NCBI GenBank assembly: GCA_963920665.1
Contig: OY987267.1
Location: 15,066,001-15,130,000 of the forward strand
Direction of reading: 5' to 3'
Source of the DNA: Straminergon stramineum
Taxonomy: Eukaryota; Streptophyta; Bryopsida; Hypnales; Calliergonaceae
Length of the DNA: 64,000 bases
How positions within the stretch are numbered: the first letter of the stretch is position 1; each line of letters starts with the position of its first letter. The notes under the pieces were generated by a model. The model saw nothing but the letters and a program-made list of their open reading frames with translations. It was not told where the DNA came from and searched no databases. Both the position numbers and the translations under genes were made by a program. Shown one piece after another: positions 1 to 10,811 of this stretch.

Positions 1-2089
1 CTGCAGTCGCCCCGTCCAGGACCCACACGCACCCCTAGACTCGCAATCGCCTCCTCAAACCCAAATGCACCCTACCAGACCCATGGTCGCTCCCCGAGAT
101 CCGTACGTGTCCCTTGGAGATCGTGGGTTCAATCAGTGGTCGCCCACCCGCACGTACCCCATGACCAACTCTCATCCACGCTCGCCCCACCTATATATCC
201 ACTCGCCCAAGACCTTTTGGGCACCTTTCATTGAGGCTTCTTATCTTGTATCCTTTAGTGGCTACATGCTTGAACCTTGAGTATTTACTATTTATTACAT
301 TCATCCACCCTTCTTACCTTACTAGTTGTGGACCATCTAAACTCCCAAATGAGTTTTTTGAGCCTTGCACACGACAATCATTGATGGCCACTGGAGTTAA
401 CAATGCCCTGGCATTGCCTATCTCCGCTGCTACACAGACCGCCGGGGCATTACAGAAGGTTGCCAAAGACAAACATCACAAGCGTAGGGGCACTATTCAT
501 CGGAAGTGATTGCACGTGCTCAATAGTGAAATCCACCTTGCTTTTAAGGGTTGGAATGAAGAACCAAAGCCTTGGACAATACAAACGTGCAAAGACTACA
601 TCGAGTGGTGCCACATCGGTAAGTTCTTTCCTTTATGGCGTCATCATTATAATCGACACACCAATAAGGCTAACTTGAAGTACCGTGAGAATCCAACGTT
701 CCTTCAAAGATACTTTGAATTGTGGCAAGTCCTCTACAAACCGCCTTTGTAGATAGGAACGAGGTCCCCCTCTTCCTTGCTAGAGGAGCATATGCTGAGG
801 TCGCTCTAAACAAAGAGGCTGATTGGAGCACAATCAAGGGAAGTAAGTATGTAACTCGTTCAAAGAGTGGTTTCATCCCAAGAGGAGTTCTAGCCTGTCC
901 CGAGGGGGAAGTTGGTCCTATTCAAAGTGCATACTAAACGCAAACCCTTTCCACTGAGGTTGCCACTGAGGAGTCTAAAGAAGATGATGACTCTGATGGT
1001 ATGCATGTCCATAGGGTAATACAAATCATGGAGCAATCTGTTTGTCCCAATGAGGTTCAAAATGAAATTGTAGAGGGACCCACAACATCCACGAGACAAC
1101 GACCAAGGCAACCATCTAGAGTACGGCGTTCAACAACATGAGTGGGACCCGCATCGATTCCAACTATAGTTCCTAACCCATCGTTGCCAACACAATGCAC
1201 AAAGGATGTCTTCGACTTCGAGCCCAATGAGGACATGGCTATGGAAGAAACTGACCATGTTCCCATTTCTCCATCAACAATGGGCTCGAGCAACGACATT
1301 ATGACTTTGGCAAAAGCTCTCAACCTCCTCAAGACCAAAGATGTCAAAATTTCTTCACTATAGAATGAAATGAGGAAATTGCGATGTGAGTGTGAACACA
1401 AAAGTACACTCATCTCTCAACAAACTACAGAACTACAACGCCTCCGTGAGAAAGACCATGACACTTTCACTTTGTCGGATATGGATAATGCCTTTGTTGA
1501 GTAGAACCTTCAAAATGTGGACAAGGTTGTGGAGGACCTTACCAACTATATCCTTCACCATTCTCCTCTTGCCAAGTACACTAGACGCTGTCCCATCATT
1601 CCGAATACACTTCCTATTATTGTCACAAGATATACTACCAATGACACAATTGACCTCAATGGGACCCAAGACTCTCTTTCGTTTCTTGTGGTTCCTTCAA
1701 TTATTCAATTGGAGAAAGACCATGGACTTCAAGAAAAAAATAAGATACTTCGAAGAAAGTTGGCTAAGTTGACTGCCACATACTACCATTGGAAGGTCGC
1801 CTGCATTCTCTTCGTGGATAGATCCCAACAAGTTGCGAAGGAGCTAGAGAAAGTTTCTAGAAACTTTGTTGCAAATGCTCCTAAACGAGAGAATGGATTG
1901 ACGTCATGGGCATTGTTGGAGGACATGTTTCCTAGAAACATGTACATGGTGGAATTGCCAAAAAAGGAGGTCATAGATTGGAGCAAAAATGGTTGGGACT
2001 ACCAAAACCAAATGTCAAGCCACACAGAAGAGAAGAAACGAATGCTCCTGTGGCCCAAGCTTGCACCTTTTGTTTTGGACCATACTAAA

Positions 2090-2212
2090 TGCCCCGTATG
2101 TCTTGAACAATTTGGTCCCAAAGGGGGTTGGGCACTAGGATCTTGTGCACATGTATAGCACCCCCAATGTCTCATCATGCAATGCTTGATTAGACGACGT
2201 TGCGTGATTTGT
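2090..2212 (+). other. RING-H2 zinc finger coding segment, interrupted by a stop
   Basis: In one frame the zinc ligands are Cys at 2090 and 2099 (CPVC), Cys at 2144 and His at 2150 (CAH), His at 2159, Cys at 2168, and Cys at 2201 and 2210 (CVIC). Order and spacing are those of a C3H2C3 RING. A TAG codon at 2156-2158 lies between the fourth and fifth ligands and cuts the finger in two. All eight ligands on both sides of the stop are kept, so the stop looks young compared with the rest of the decay. Confidence 0.7.
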
Positions 2213-2458
2213 TTAGCACCATTCCACGGTCGCTTGTATACCATATTTAACTTGACAACCTACATGCCTCCTTCTTGGGAACACACTGGTGATACTAGGG
2301 CTGACACAACCTTGTGGGGCCGAGATTTGGTTTGGAGTTGGCGAGAAGGACAACATGATCAAGAAAACGGACCTGCTAGCTCGCAATTGAATTGGGAAAC
2401 AAACCCAGACAAAATTGCTAGAGTTGCACCGAGGCTCATGGGAAAGGGGCTACAAAAC

Positions 2459-2470
2459 GAAGGGAGGAGG
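2459..2470 (+). other. Polypurine tract of the LTR retrotransposon
   Basis: GAAGGGAGGAGG is all purine and ends exactly where the LTR begins with TGTCACG. A polypurine tract just upstream of the 3' LTR primes plus-strand synthesis in LTR retroelements, so its position fixes the element as + strand and the LTR as the 3' one. Confidence 0.7.
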
Positions 2471-3784
2471 TGTCACGTCCCTATCTCCTTGGGGTGCCCA
2501 AAGTGCCTTACTGAGCAAGGGGGACCTTGGGGTGACTTCCCAAGCCTTGCAATAGGCTAAGAAGGGAGAAATGAGAGACTCCCAAACAAATAGGGCACAA
2601 TAGCGCCTTGGTTAAGAGGGAATGGCGGCATGTTATACATTGTTGGAAAGCTCTTGAGAAGACACTTTTAACCGTCCAAAGAACACATGATTTGGACTAG
2701 TAGGCTAGAAGTTATGGCCGTTCAAAGTTGGGGGTGTCCCGGTGGCGCCAAGACACTCAAAGGCTAGGTGGGAGGGGTTCTTAAAGAATCACTCAACAAA
2801 GCATGGCATGTAGCATATCATTGGAAAGATACAAAGACAAGGAACCTAGAATGCCAAGCATTACGAGGTTCTAAGACATGAGCCAAAAGTTATGACCAAG
2901 AGAAGGGTCGTGGTGAAGGTGTGACGTCGCTCCTAGTGAACCCGAATTTTTGGAGGGCCATAACTTTGTGAGAACTAGTCCACATGGGACAAGTGAGCAG
3001 TCCATCGGCATATACTCGTTGCGTAGATATCCAAAATGGGCTTGCATGTGGGTATTGAAGCCCTGACAACAAAGTTACGTCGTTTGGAAGTTCGAGAGTC
3101 CAAACGGAGTTGGAACTTGGGGATTTCGGTTGGAAACGGGTGGTCTTCCAAAATCCAAGGGGATTTGGGAAGTCCCTTTGACCTACAAGGGGGGGGGTCT
3201 ACCAAATCCTATAGAGAGTACTATAGGAGGGGTTGGTCTCCCTCCTTACTCCCTTTTAGAGCCTTGGTGAGTCCTAGTGATTCATGGGTGGTGATGTAAC
3301 TTCACCATCGGCTTCAAGGCTCCTTGGGACACTTGTGTGTGTGTCTTGGGGCACCGATTGGTTGGAGTCCCACTCCTTGCTAGGCCTTTGGTAATGTGTC
3401 CCGAGTTGTGAGTCTCAATTAGTGTTGGTATGAGAGTAGCAAATGCAGAATAAGCTTAGTATGAAGTGGGGTGACAACCAAGGGCGGTTAGGACCGTGGT
3501 GAGTAGTGCCACCATAAGTCCTAGCACAGTAAGATGGAAGGTCTGTTCTATGTCACGAAGTGACATGCCAAGTGCCACGAGTGGGGTGCATGCTAAAAGT
3601 CCCGGGTACCAGGACTTAGCAATGTGAGTTGGAAATGGGAACTAATGTTGTGAGTGCGTGGCATGTGCAGTGCTAGTTAGTTGGGCCTAAGTGATACTGG
3701 TATTTGGAGTGTGGTGAGCCCTGAAAGTTGTGAAGGGCTCTTGAAGTCTGGTTGGAGCTGTAAGGTGTTACTAAGGCCAAAACA
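2471..3784 (+). repeat. 3' LTR of the retrotransposon (about 1.3 kb)
   Basis: It starts TGTCACGTCCC and ends with ...AAACA at 3784, the usual TG...CA form. Almost its whole length is matched, in reverse complement, by 20248-21563, which gives an independent check of both ends. The last 11 bases differ from the other copy mainly by transitions. The matching 5' target duplication would lie outside the window. It includes a run of eight G around 3189. No convincing coding sequence is seen; short ORFs here are shadows. Confidence 0.8.
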
Positions 3785-6194
3785 AGATGAATGTCAAAAA
3801 TTATATTCTAGTATGTTTGTTCAAATTAACCCTATTTTTAGAAGCAAAAGAAAGGAAGACAAATTTTTGAGTATCTACTAAAAAAATTCACAATCTATAA
3901 ATAGATTAAATTCTTATTCCTTATTCTTATTATGGATGTTGTCTACTACTTCATACTTTACAACTTTTATGAACAAGAACTTCATCATTTGATTTCATGG
4001 CATTCTCAATTTTCAATAATTGAATGAAATTTTTGTATACAATTAAAAGTGGAGGCCACATGATGGTGTTATAGTAGTTAAATCCAACTCTACATTTTGC
4101 AATGGATTATTTTGTGTATTGCAAGGTATATGGTTGGAATGTTTGTGCATTACTCCATGATGTGCAACTAGATATTCTAAACATTACAATAACACATTGC
4201 AAAGTTGCGAGTAAACATATAATTTTTTTGTAAATTTTTGTTGGAAAAACAAGCTAGGACAAAGTAATTTACATATCCACAAATGTGTTTACAAAATTGC
4301 ATCTTGTCAATTTTCAAAATTCTATAATTTTTAGAATTTTGCTTCATTTCAAATCAATACATATTTTACTGAATTTAGCAGGGCCATGTAACGACAAATT
4401 TGTTAAATTGGCTTAAATTCACCAAATTGAGACATCTTCAAATGCCCATCTGGACACTTAGATCTAAGTTATACCAGTCCTTGTATTAAAAGCTAACTTC
4501 CTGCAATTGAAAGTTGTAATTTTGGCGCTCTGAATTGCAGCAATTGAACATGAACCGCATGAGTTTGACCGCATAGGCTTCTGTCAGCCACTCTACGTCA
4601 AAAATAATGGTGAAAATCTAGGTTTTCCTTTCAATCAGCTGAGGCTGAACAGTATGGCAGCATGTGGTGCATGTCTGAAATTTGAGCATCCTTCTTTTCT
4701 CTATGGTTCAGACATTAAGAAGTAGACATTAAGCTTACTGGTCATTCATTCCATTATTCTTAGTGACCTCGTGCATATGACAGCACCTGATAACTTACAT
4801 GTATTTCCCTGATGTAAAGATATGTTGGCACTTGGTGTTAGGAGTGATGTTTGCAATGTGAATCCAATCCAGAAACAGGTCTAAACTCATTCCTAAGATC
4901 TTTAGTAGCAACATTCTTTAACACCAAATGTGAACATACCTTAAGCTGTATTTTACATTAACTAATACTCATTTCATGATTGATCTCCAACAGTATTGCG
5001 GTTGAGAACATATGGTCTTGTTAATTTAAATTGGCTGTTGCAGAGTGCCAAAATTGTGAAGTTCAAGTGCCCAAACCTCTGAAAAAAACATTTACAACTA
5101 GAATAGATCTAACTTTTAAGGATTTAGTCCAGTTCACGGAAAATACCATTTAGGTTCATAAGGCTTAGATAATTGAATCATTCCCAATAGATGCTTCATT
5201 TACTAAGTTGGTTCTTCATGTTGGAATTAATTTTCTTTTTCTTTTTCATAAATTTTCCAAGCAAGATCAGTAATGAGAGAGAAATAATTCCTAACCAATC
5301 ATAAATCTCGATTGGGATAAATTAATAGTTTATTCATCTAGGTTCCCACCTTAGAGAAATGAAGAGTGACTCCAAGACTACATACCTTTGCCAAAGGGGA
5401 GACTCTATACTACTTATATCTAGGAAAGTGCTTAATTGTAGAGTATAATATTGGAAATGAAGCTATGTTAAATTGTAGGTATTTTGGAAGTGTTGAAATT
5501 AGTGGGAAAGGTTGGTTATTTTCTATTTTCTATTTTTCTTTTGAGAGGAGGAATGTATGTGGCATATTTGATGGCAAATAAATGTTGTTGATGCTATGTA
5601 ACGTGTTTTTATGTCTATTTTGGAAATTTTGAATTTTTCTCGTAATTTTTATATGGATGGAATATTGGTGGTGCCATGAGCATCAACAATAATTACTATT
5701 AGTAGATGAACATTCCAATTGTGAGTGGTGATGTTTTGAACACTATAACAAAATTTAGTAAGAAAATCCACACTCAAAATTTGGTATGGTTCTTTTTGAC
5801 TAAGTTTATATTATTGTAGAGGGAGTAGTGGTATTTATTGATTTTTAAAGATACAAAGTTTGGGGAGGAGCGATCATTAGTACAATATCATTAGTATGTG
5901 AATTTAATAAATTGTATTTTATGATTTTCTAAAGAGATAGTAGGTATTGTGTTTAAATATGGTCTTGGGGTGGTAATTCATAATATTGAGGCAAGTGCTT
6001 TCTTAACTTTTCTAATCTATAAGAAGGGAACTTGATTTTTATTATGTAGACTAGGAGATCATAATAAGAAAGAAGACATGGAGAAGAATCAAATGGTATA
6101 ATTTTTATATCAATCATAATAGTTTTGGGCACTCAAAAGTCATTTTGAAAACCTATATGTAATAAGAGATTTTTCTCAAATAGGGGAGACCAAA
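3785..6194. other. AT-rich intergenic DNA
   Basis: No gene is seen. The only recognisable content is a dispersed repeat at 4380-4710, listed separately. The ORF at 5366-5581 (71 codons) lacks family features and sits in low-complexity DNA. Confidence 0.6.
4380..4710 (+). repeat. Dispersed repeat, related to an arm of the 13.7-15.3 kb foldback
   Basis: The stretch contains CTTCAAATGCCC, TACCAGTCCTTG, TTCCTGCAATTGAA and GACCGCAT in the same order and spacing as at 14755-14920, with many point differences. It is a second, diverged copy of one arm of the large inverted repeat between the STIG1-like and GDSL genes. Confidence 0.65.
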
Positions 6195-7278
6195 CACTAC
6201 AAGGAAATGTAGTCCAAGATGACAAGTTTTTGATAGAGAATTGTCTAAAATGACAATAACCATATTATTCGTACCTCATCTTGTCAATTTGTGAGAATTT
6301 ATTAATTTTTTGTCATTTTTTTGTCAAATTTGTAGATGATGCCCCAAATCCAAAGATTCCATTAGGTTTCTTAAACATTTACCTATTGATCATTTGCCAT
6401 AGATATCTTAGTTTGAGTTATGTATAGAAGTCAAGCTCTCCGTATATAGATGAAGTGGTACAAGGTAGAAAACCCATGTGAGATATGTCATTTAGAAATT
6501 GCAAGAGCTCAACCACTCATAGTCAAATTTGAAATAGGAATTGTATTAAAACTAGAATTTCAAACTTCATTTAGATATAGTAGAATAACTTTTCAAAACA
6601 AACTTTGAACTAAAAAAAGTTGGTAAATCAATTCAAGTTTCATGTCCAAAAATCCTTTTGATATTTTGATCCTCTAATCAAAAGTTATGGACAAATTTCA
6701 AAGAGGATGTTTGAAAAGGTCAAAAACAAATTCCCTTCCATTGCCTCTTTGAAATTTGTCCATAACTTTTGATTAGAGGATCAAAATATCAAAAGGATTT
6801 TTGGACATGAAACTTGAATTGATTTACCAACTTTTTTTAGTTCAAAGTTTGTTTTGAAAAGTTATTCTACTATATCTAAATGAAGTTTGAAATTCTAGTT
6901 TTAATACAATTCCTATTTCAAATTTGACTATGAGTGGTTGAGCTCTTGCAATTTCTAAATGACATATCTCACATGGGTTTTCTACCTTGTACCACTTCAT
7001 CTATATACGGAGAGCTTGACTTCTATACATAACTCAAACTAAGATATCTATGGTAATTAGTGAAAAGGTAAATATATTAAAAATCTAATGAAATCTTTGT
7101 GTTTTTGTCAAATAGGGAGAAGAGAACCAAACATCAACTACAAATTTGACAAAAAAATGACAAAAAATTAAGAAGTTCTCACAAATTGATAAGATGAGGT
7201 AGGAATAATATGGCTATTGTTATTTCAGACAATTCTTTGTCAAAAACTTATCATCTTGGATTACATTTCCTTGTAGTG
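6195..7278. mobile_element. Foldback element with CACTA-type ends, 1.08-kb hairpin
   Basis: The left end reads CACTACAAGGAAATGTA and the right end is its inverse, as in CACTA (En/Spm, CMC) DNA transposons. The whole element is an inverted repeat: left arm 6195-6706, loop 6707-6743 (37 bases), right arm 6744-7278. The inner parts of the arms (about 6410-6706 with 6744-7040) match almost perfectly, while the outer ~200 bases differ at many positions and by small indels. No transposase is encoded, so it is non-autonomous. The bases flanking the two ends (AAA and ATT) do not form the expected 3-bp duplication. Confidence 0.75.
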
Positions 7279-7852
7279 ATTGGTTACCCTCACAAAGTTG
7301 AAATTGAAAAGTGATAGTATCATAAACATGGACATGGACATTGCAAACCTTGATCTTGTTGTCATTTTTGCAAACTTGCAAACTTGCAAAGTGCATGAAA
7401 CACTATTTTGAAAGGTAGTTAGTAGAATTACATATAAATAGAAAAGGTCTCACTTTCAAAATTTTAATGTTCCTTGTATAACATGAAGTGAAATAAGTAC
7501 TATTAGAATTAGGGCTTTTTTAGACAAGATATTGAAATTTATTAGAAATCTCAACCTTAGCTCTTCATTGTGAAAGTCTTTTTAAAAGCTCTTTTAATGT
7601 TATAATAAATTTTGAAAGTTGAAGTATTTAGTTATTTTTGCTCTTCTCAAAACAATCCCCCTTGCATATTATACAAGAGTTGCCACCCTAGGGATATAAT
7701 ATAGTACACATGGTACATACACATAGTATGTTTATACATAATTTTGTTGTACATATATTCTTGGTAGTAATTAGGCATGTACATGGGAGTAGCCAATGGG
7801 ATACTGTTTGTTCCTGTTGATGGTTATTTGTGTTTTATTGTTTCTAGCATTA

Positions 7853-8405
7853 AGGTAAACCAACCCATGACAGGCAAATTGCCTTATGGAGTCATCTTGA
7901 AAACCACCCAATAGAGTCTTATACCAACCCATGGCAAATTTTTTCTCATAAATGAGATTAGGACTATATTAGGCTGATTTGTGGCCATAATCTTATCTTG
8001 GGAGATGGTCATGAAGTTATTACTTATTAGTGACTGTCATAGGGCACTTACACCATTCAAGTGTAAATTGGTCATAAAAAGTTATTTTTTTATTCCTTCA
8101 TGTCATGGCCATGTTAGGAAATGTTGTGGCCATATTAGAAAATGTTGTGACTGCTTTAGGTGGTAAGATAACTATTATGGAAATCCTTTTTTGCTAATTT
8201 GGGGTAGTCTACAAACTCTGTTGGGCCAATTGGGCTGTATTCTTGAAAAATTCATAAAAAATTCTTACTTTGTCGAAAAAATTAATTTTCAATTGCTTCC
8301 TTCAATTCTCAAATATGTCCATGTATGGAAAAAAAAAACTTGAATCATTTTGCTAGTAGCAACAGTTTAGACCACTCATTCTGCCTATCATAGGCAGGTT
8401 TACCT
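7853..8405. mobile_element. MITE with AGGTAAAC ends and TA target duplication
   Basis: The left end AGGTAAACCAACCCATGAC and the right end (read inverted AGGTAAACCTGCC) form imperfect terminal inverted repeats of about 25 bases. TA lies on both sides (7851-7852 and 8406-8407). The same end sequence bounds the element at 9410-9569, so it is a family. A TA duplication fits the Tc1/mariner (Stowaway-like) superfamily. Confidence 0.55.
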
Positions 8406-9409
8406 TAGTAAGGAAGAGGAATCTTGAATTTGTATTGAATTGGTGTACTTTTTGAATTTTACATACAACCTTGTTATGCTGCTAACTTGCTAAATATTTA
8501 GGGCTTCAATGTGGGATTTGGTACATCCAAATAACACATGTAGCCATGTGTCAATCTAAGGTAAACAACTCTTGTAATACATTTGCAAGTCATTGACATT
8601 AAAATGACTTAGAGGATGACTTTTGTTAAAAATATATGAAATCTAAAGGACCACATGGGGGACCACAAAGTTAGGTGAAGACCAAATTAAAAAATTGAGA
8701 TGTAGAAAATGTTGGATTGCATATTTATTAAAAATAGCCTTTATAGTACACATATAAAGAGCATAAGAATTGAAAAATATAAATATAATTTTTTTAAATT
8801 CAAAAAATTCATGCAAGTGAAGTTCCCTACCAATTGAAATTAAAATTCCTTTAACAAAAATCTCCACAAGTTAGGTAGCTTAATCTACTTGATCTACGAT
8901 AGATGTATTAAAAAAAACAAAGAATTAAGTTTTTAATGCAATTATTGTCCTAAAACAATATTCATTTCATGTATATAATTACAATCTTGAATTCCTTATT
9001 TAAAAGGACTACAAGAATTTTCAACATTAAAACAAATTGTATCCTTTAAAATTGAACTAAAATGGATAATGGATTAGAAGTGATTACTATCAGGGCCATA
9101 TATAATATGGGAATTGCATACAAGGGGTGTCAATTAGTTGTAAATTGCATAGTGGACAAAATTTTTGAAGGGTATTTTATGAACCAAAAGTGGTATTTTT
9201 GTGCATAGCCCACGTATTGTCCAAATCAGAACTTGAGTAGGTGAGTGATTTGTTCATAATTTGTAATTTGGGGTGCGAGATCACCACATGACACAAGTGA
9301 CATACGACAGCATTTGCTTTTCAACTCGCATTAATCAACTGAAGTCATCTTGTCGTTGAATTGCCTAGTGCACAGGTAACCGGTTTTTACTCACTGCTCA
9401 TTCCGAGTA

Positions 9410-9569
9410 AGGTAACTCAGCCTATGACAGGCAAAACTCTGGAAATGCCTATTGCAGTCCCCAATTTTTTTTTGTGGTGTACATGTGTCTAGGAAAATGT
9501 ACCGCACAAAAAGAAATGGGACTGAATTAGGCTTGTCCAGAGTTGTGCCTGTCATAGGCTGAGTTACCT
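9410..9569. mobile_element. Short MITE, same family, TA target duplication
   Basis: The ends AGGTAACTCAGCCTATGACA and its inverse pair over about 31 bases with few mismatches, around roughly 100 bases of unpaired middle. TA flanks both sides (9408-9409 and 9570-9571). The core of the terminal repeat (CCTATGACAGGCAAA) is shared with the 7853-8405 element. Confidence 0.7.
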
Positions 9570-10338
9570 TAATGTGAAGACGAATATATCATTGAATACA
9601 TGATTGTTCTAAAGCTGTGCATGTCTGTGCACTTGAATGCTACAATTTTGGCGCAATAAAACAAGCCATTTTTACAAATATGACGCAATTAGACAGGCCA
9701 TTTTTGCAAATATGACTCACCATAACAGTAACGATGCAACTTGACAGGTTGCATTGGCGAAGCAGCGAGGAATTGGTATGACCAATTTTCTCGATGTCAA
9801 CAATAAAGTTTCGACGTCAAAATATGTTCGCTCACATGCAGCTCATTACGTTGACCTGCGTCGGTAAAATTTGAAGTGGGCAGCGACAAAAGCTGCGAGA
9901 TGCAATAATATCCATTTTAAACGAATTGTGAAGCACTGCGCGCGTGCTGCGTGCAGTGTATTCCGGATGCTTTACTCGCAAGTTCAATCTTTTTGTATCT
10001 ATGTAAGTAAGCCTTCGCATTTAAAAAAATAAAATTGAATAGTGAACACGTGTAAGTATTAAAACAGGAAAGATTCGAATATGTTTAGATCTCCCAACAG
10101 TCGCAAGGAAGGAAACCTTCGGCAGCCCAAACCTTTCTTATTCTGCTGTTAGCCGCGCTAGTTCTGTGCCAGTGCGCGCCCGGTGCGAACTTTCTAGATC
10201 TCGATTACCGATCTGCATACTCTGGATATCGAATATTATCCAGAGCATGTGCGAAGCAGGTAGCTAAAGGGCCCAAACTCAAAGTCTCTTATAGCCAGCT
10301 CATGCCAATTGAGGCTGCAGTGGACTATATATATAATG

Positions 10339-10512
10339 GATATTTCGTTAAAATGGCAATATTCCACAAACTTGGCATTTTTCAGGTTCAGACCATGCGG
10401 TCTGAAATGTATACTTCTCCTAGATTTCAGATCGTGCGGTCTGAAATGTATACCATTCCTAGAAAATAAATGGAAAAATGGCACATGAATACTGCCATTT
10501 TAACGAAATATC
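10339..10512. repeat. Short inverted-repeat element in the STIG1-like promoter region
   Basis: GATATTTCGTTAAAATGGCA at 10339 pairs with its inverse ending at 10512; the stem is about 26 bases. Between the arms are two direct copies of a 27-base unit (TTCAGA..GTGCGGTCTGAAA type) at about 10389 and 10426. It looks like a MITE and ends only about 25 bases before the TATA box at 10536. Confidence 0.55.
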
Positions 10513-10535
10513 AATTATTTATATATATATAATTG

Positions 10536-10543
10536 TATATAAA
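10536..10543 (+). promoter_or_regulatory. Probable TATA box of the STIG1-like gene
   Basis: TATATAAA lies about 270 bases upstream of the chosen ATG, giving a predicted transcript start near 10567-10575 and a leader of about 240 bases. An upstream ORF at 10636-10665 (9 codons) would be in the leader. Another at 10566-10613 (15 codons) is included only if transcription starts slightly earlier. The prediction rests on the motif only. Confidence 0.4.
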
Positions 10544-10811
10544 CTGCACAGAAGAAGAAGCAGAAATGAGTGAGCAAGGATCGGTTGAAGCTTTCGTGCA
10601 GCAGCAGCTATAGCTGCTTACCTTTAACAATCCCCATGAGGAACTTTCTATGTCTTCATTCCTGATTCTTCACAGGCCGAAGTTCGTGAATTATATCGCC
10701 ATTTTGATTCCATACTTACAGTTCGCATATATTTAGTACGTCTATCTTCCTAGCAAGACTGAGTGACTGACTGTCTGAGTTACTTGCTAAAAGCTTGGAG
10801 CTAACTTAATC

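Larger units (their letters stand above)
1..2470 (+). mobile_element. 3' part of the internal region of an LTR retrotransposon
   Basis: This stretch ends in a purine-only tract that abuts a TG...CA long terminal repeat, so it is read as the internal part of a retrotransposon in + orientation, with its 5' LTR, gag and pol to the left of the window. I see no reverse transcriptase or integrase motif here. What it does hold is a decayed ORF with a RING finger, placed between the presumed pol and the 3' LTR, where extra ORFs of plant retroelements usually sit. The first ~230 bases give no recognisable protein. Seen: the tract, the LTR and the ORF. Inferred: that they belong to one element. Confidence 0.7.
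384..2470 (+). pseudogene. Decayed RING-H2 protein ORF of the retrotransposon
   Basis: A long coding-like track runs first in the frame of position 384, shifts between about 700 and 725, then stays in one frame (that of 722) to the polypurine tract. It is broken by stops at 507-509, 935-937, 1139-1141, 1361-1363, 1502-1504 and 2156-2158. The conceptual product has an N-terminal part rich in Trp and basic residues, an acidic middle, a heptad-like charged segment at about 1300-1480 that may be a coiled coil, and a C-terminal RING-H2 finger. A RING finger usually makes a protein an E3 ubiquitin ligase; here that is inference. The N-terminal family is not recognised. With six stops and a frameshift this copy cannot make a full protein. 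Confidence 0.6.
7279..10530. other. AT-rich intergenic DNA with several small transposons
   Basis: No gene is seen. The stretch contains two related TA-flanked MITEs (7853-8405 and 9410-9569) and a small inverted repeat at 10339-10512. From about 9570 the GC content rises toward the STIG1-like gene, consistent with a promoter region. Confidence 0.55.

Noticed and set aside
3300..3780. Short ORFs in the LTR
   Set aside because: The same region in the other LTR copy does not keep the frame.
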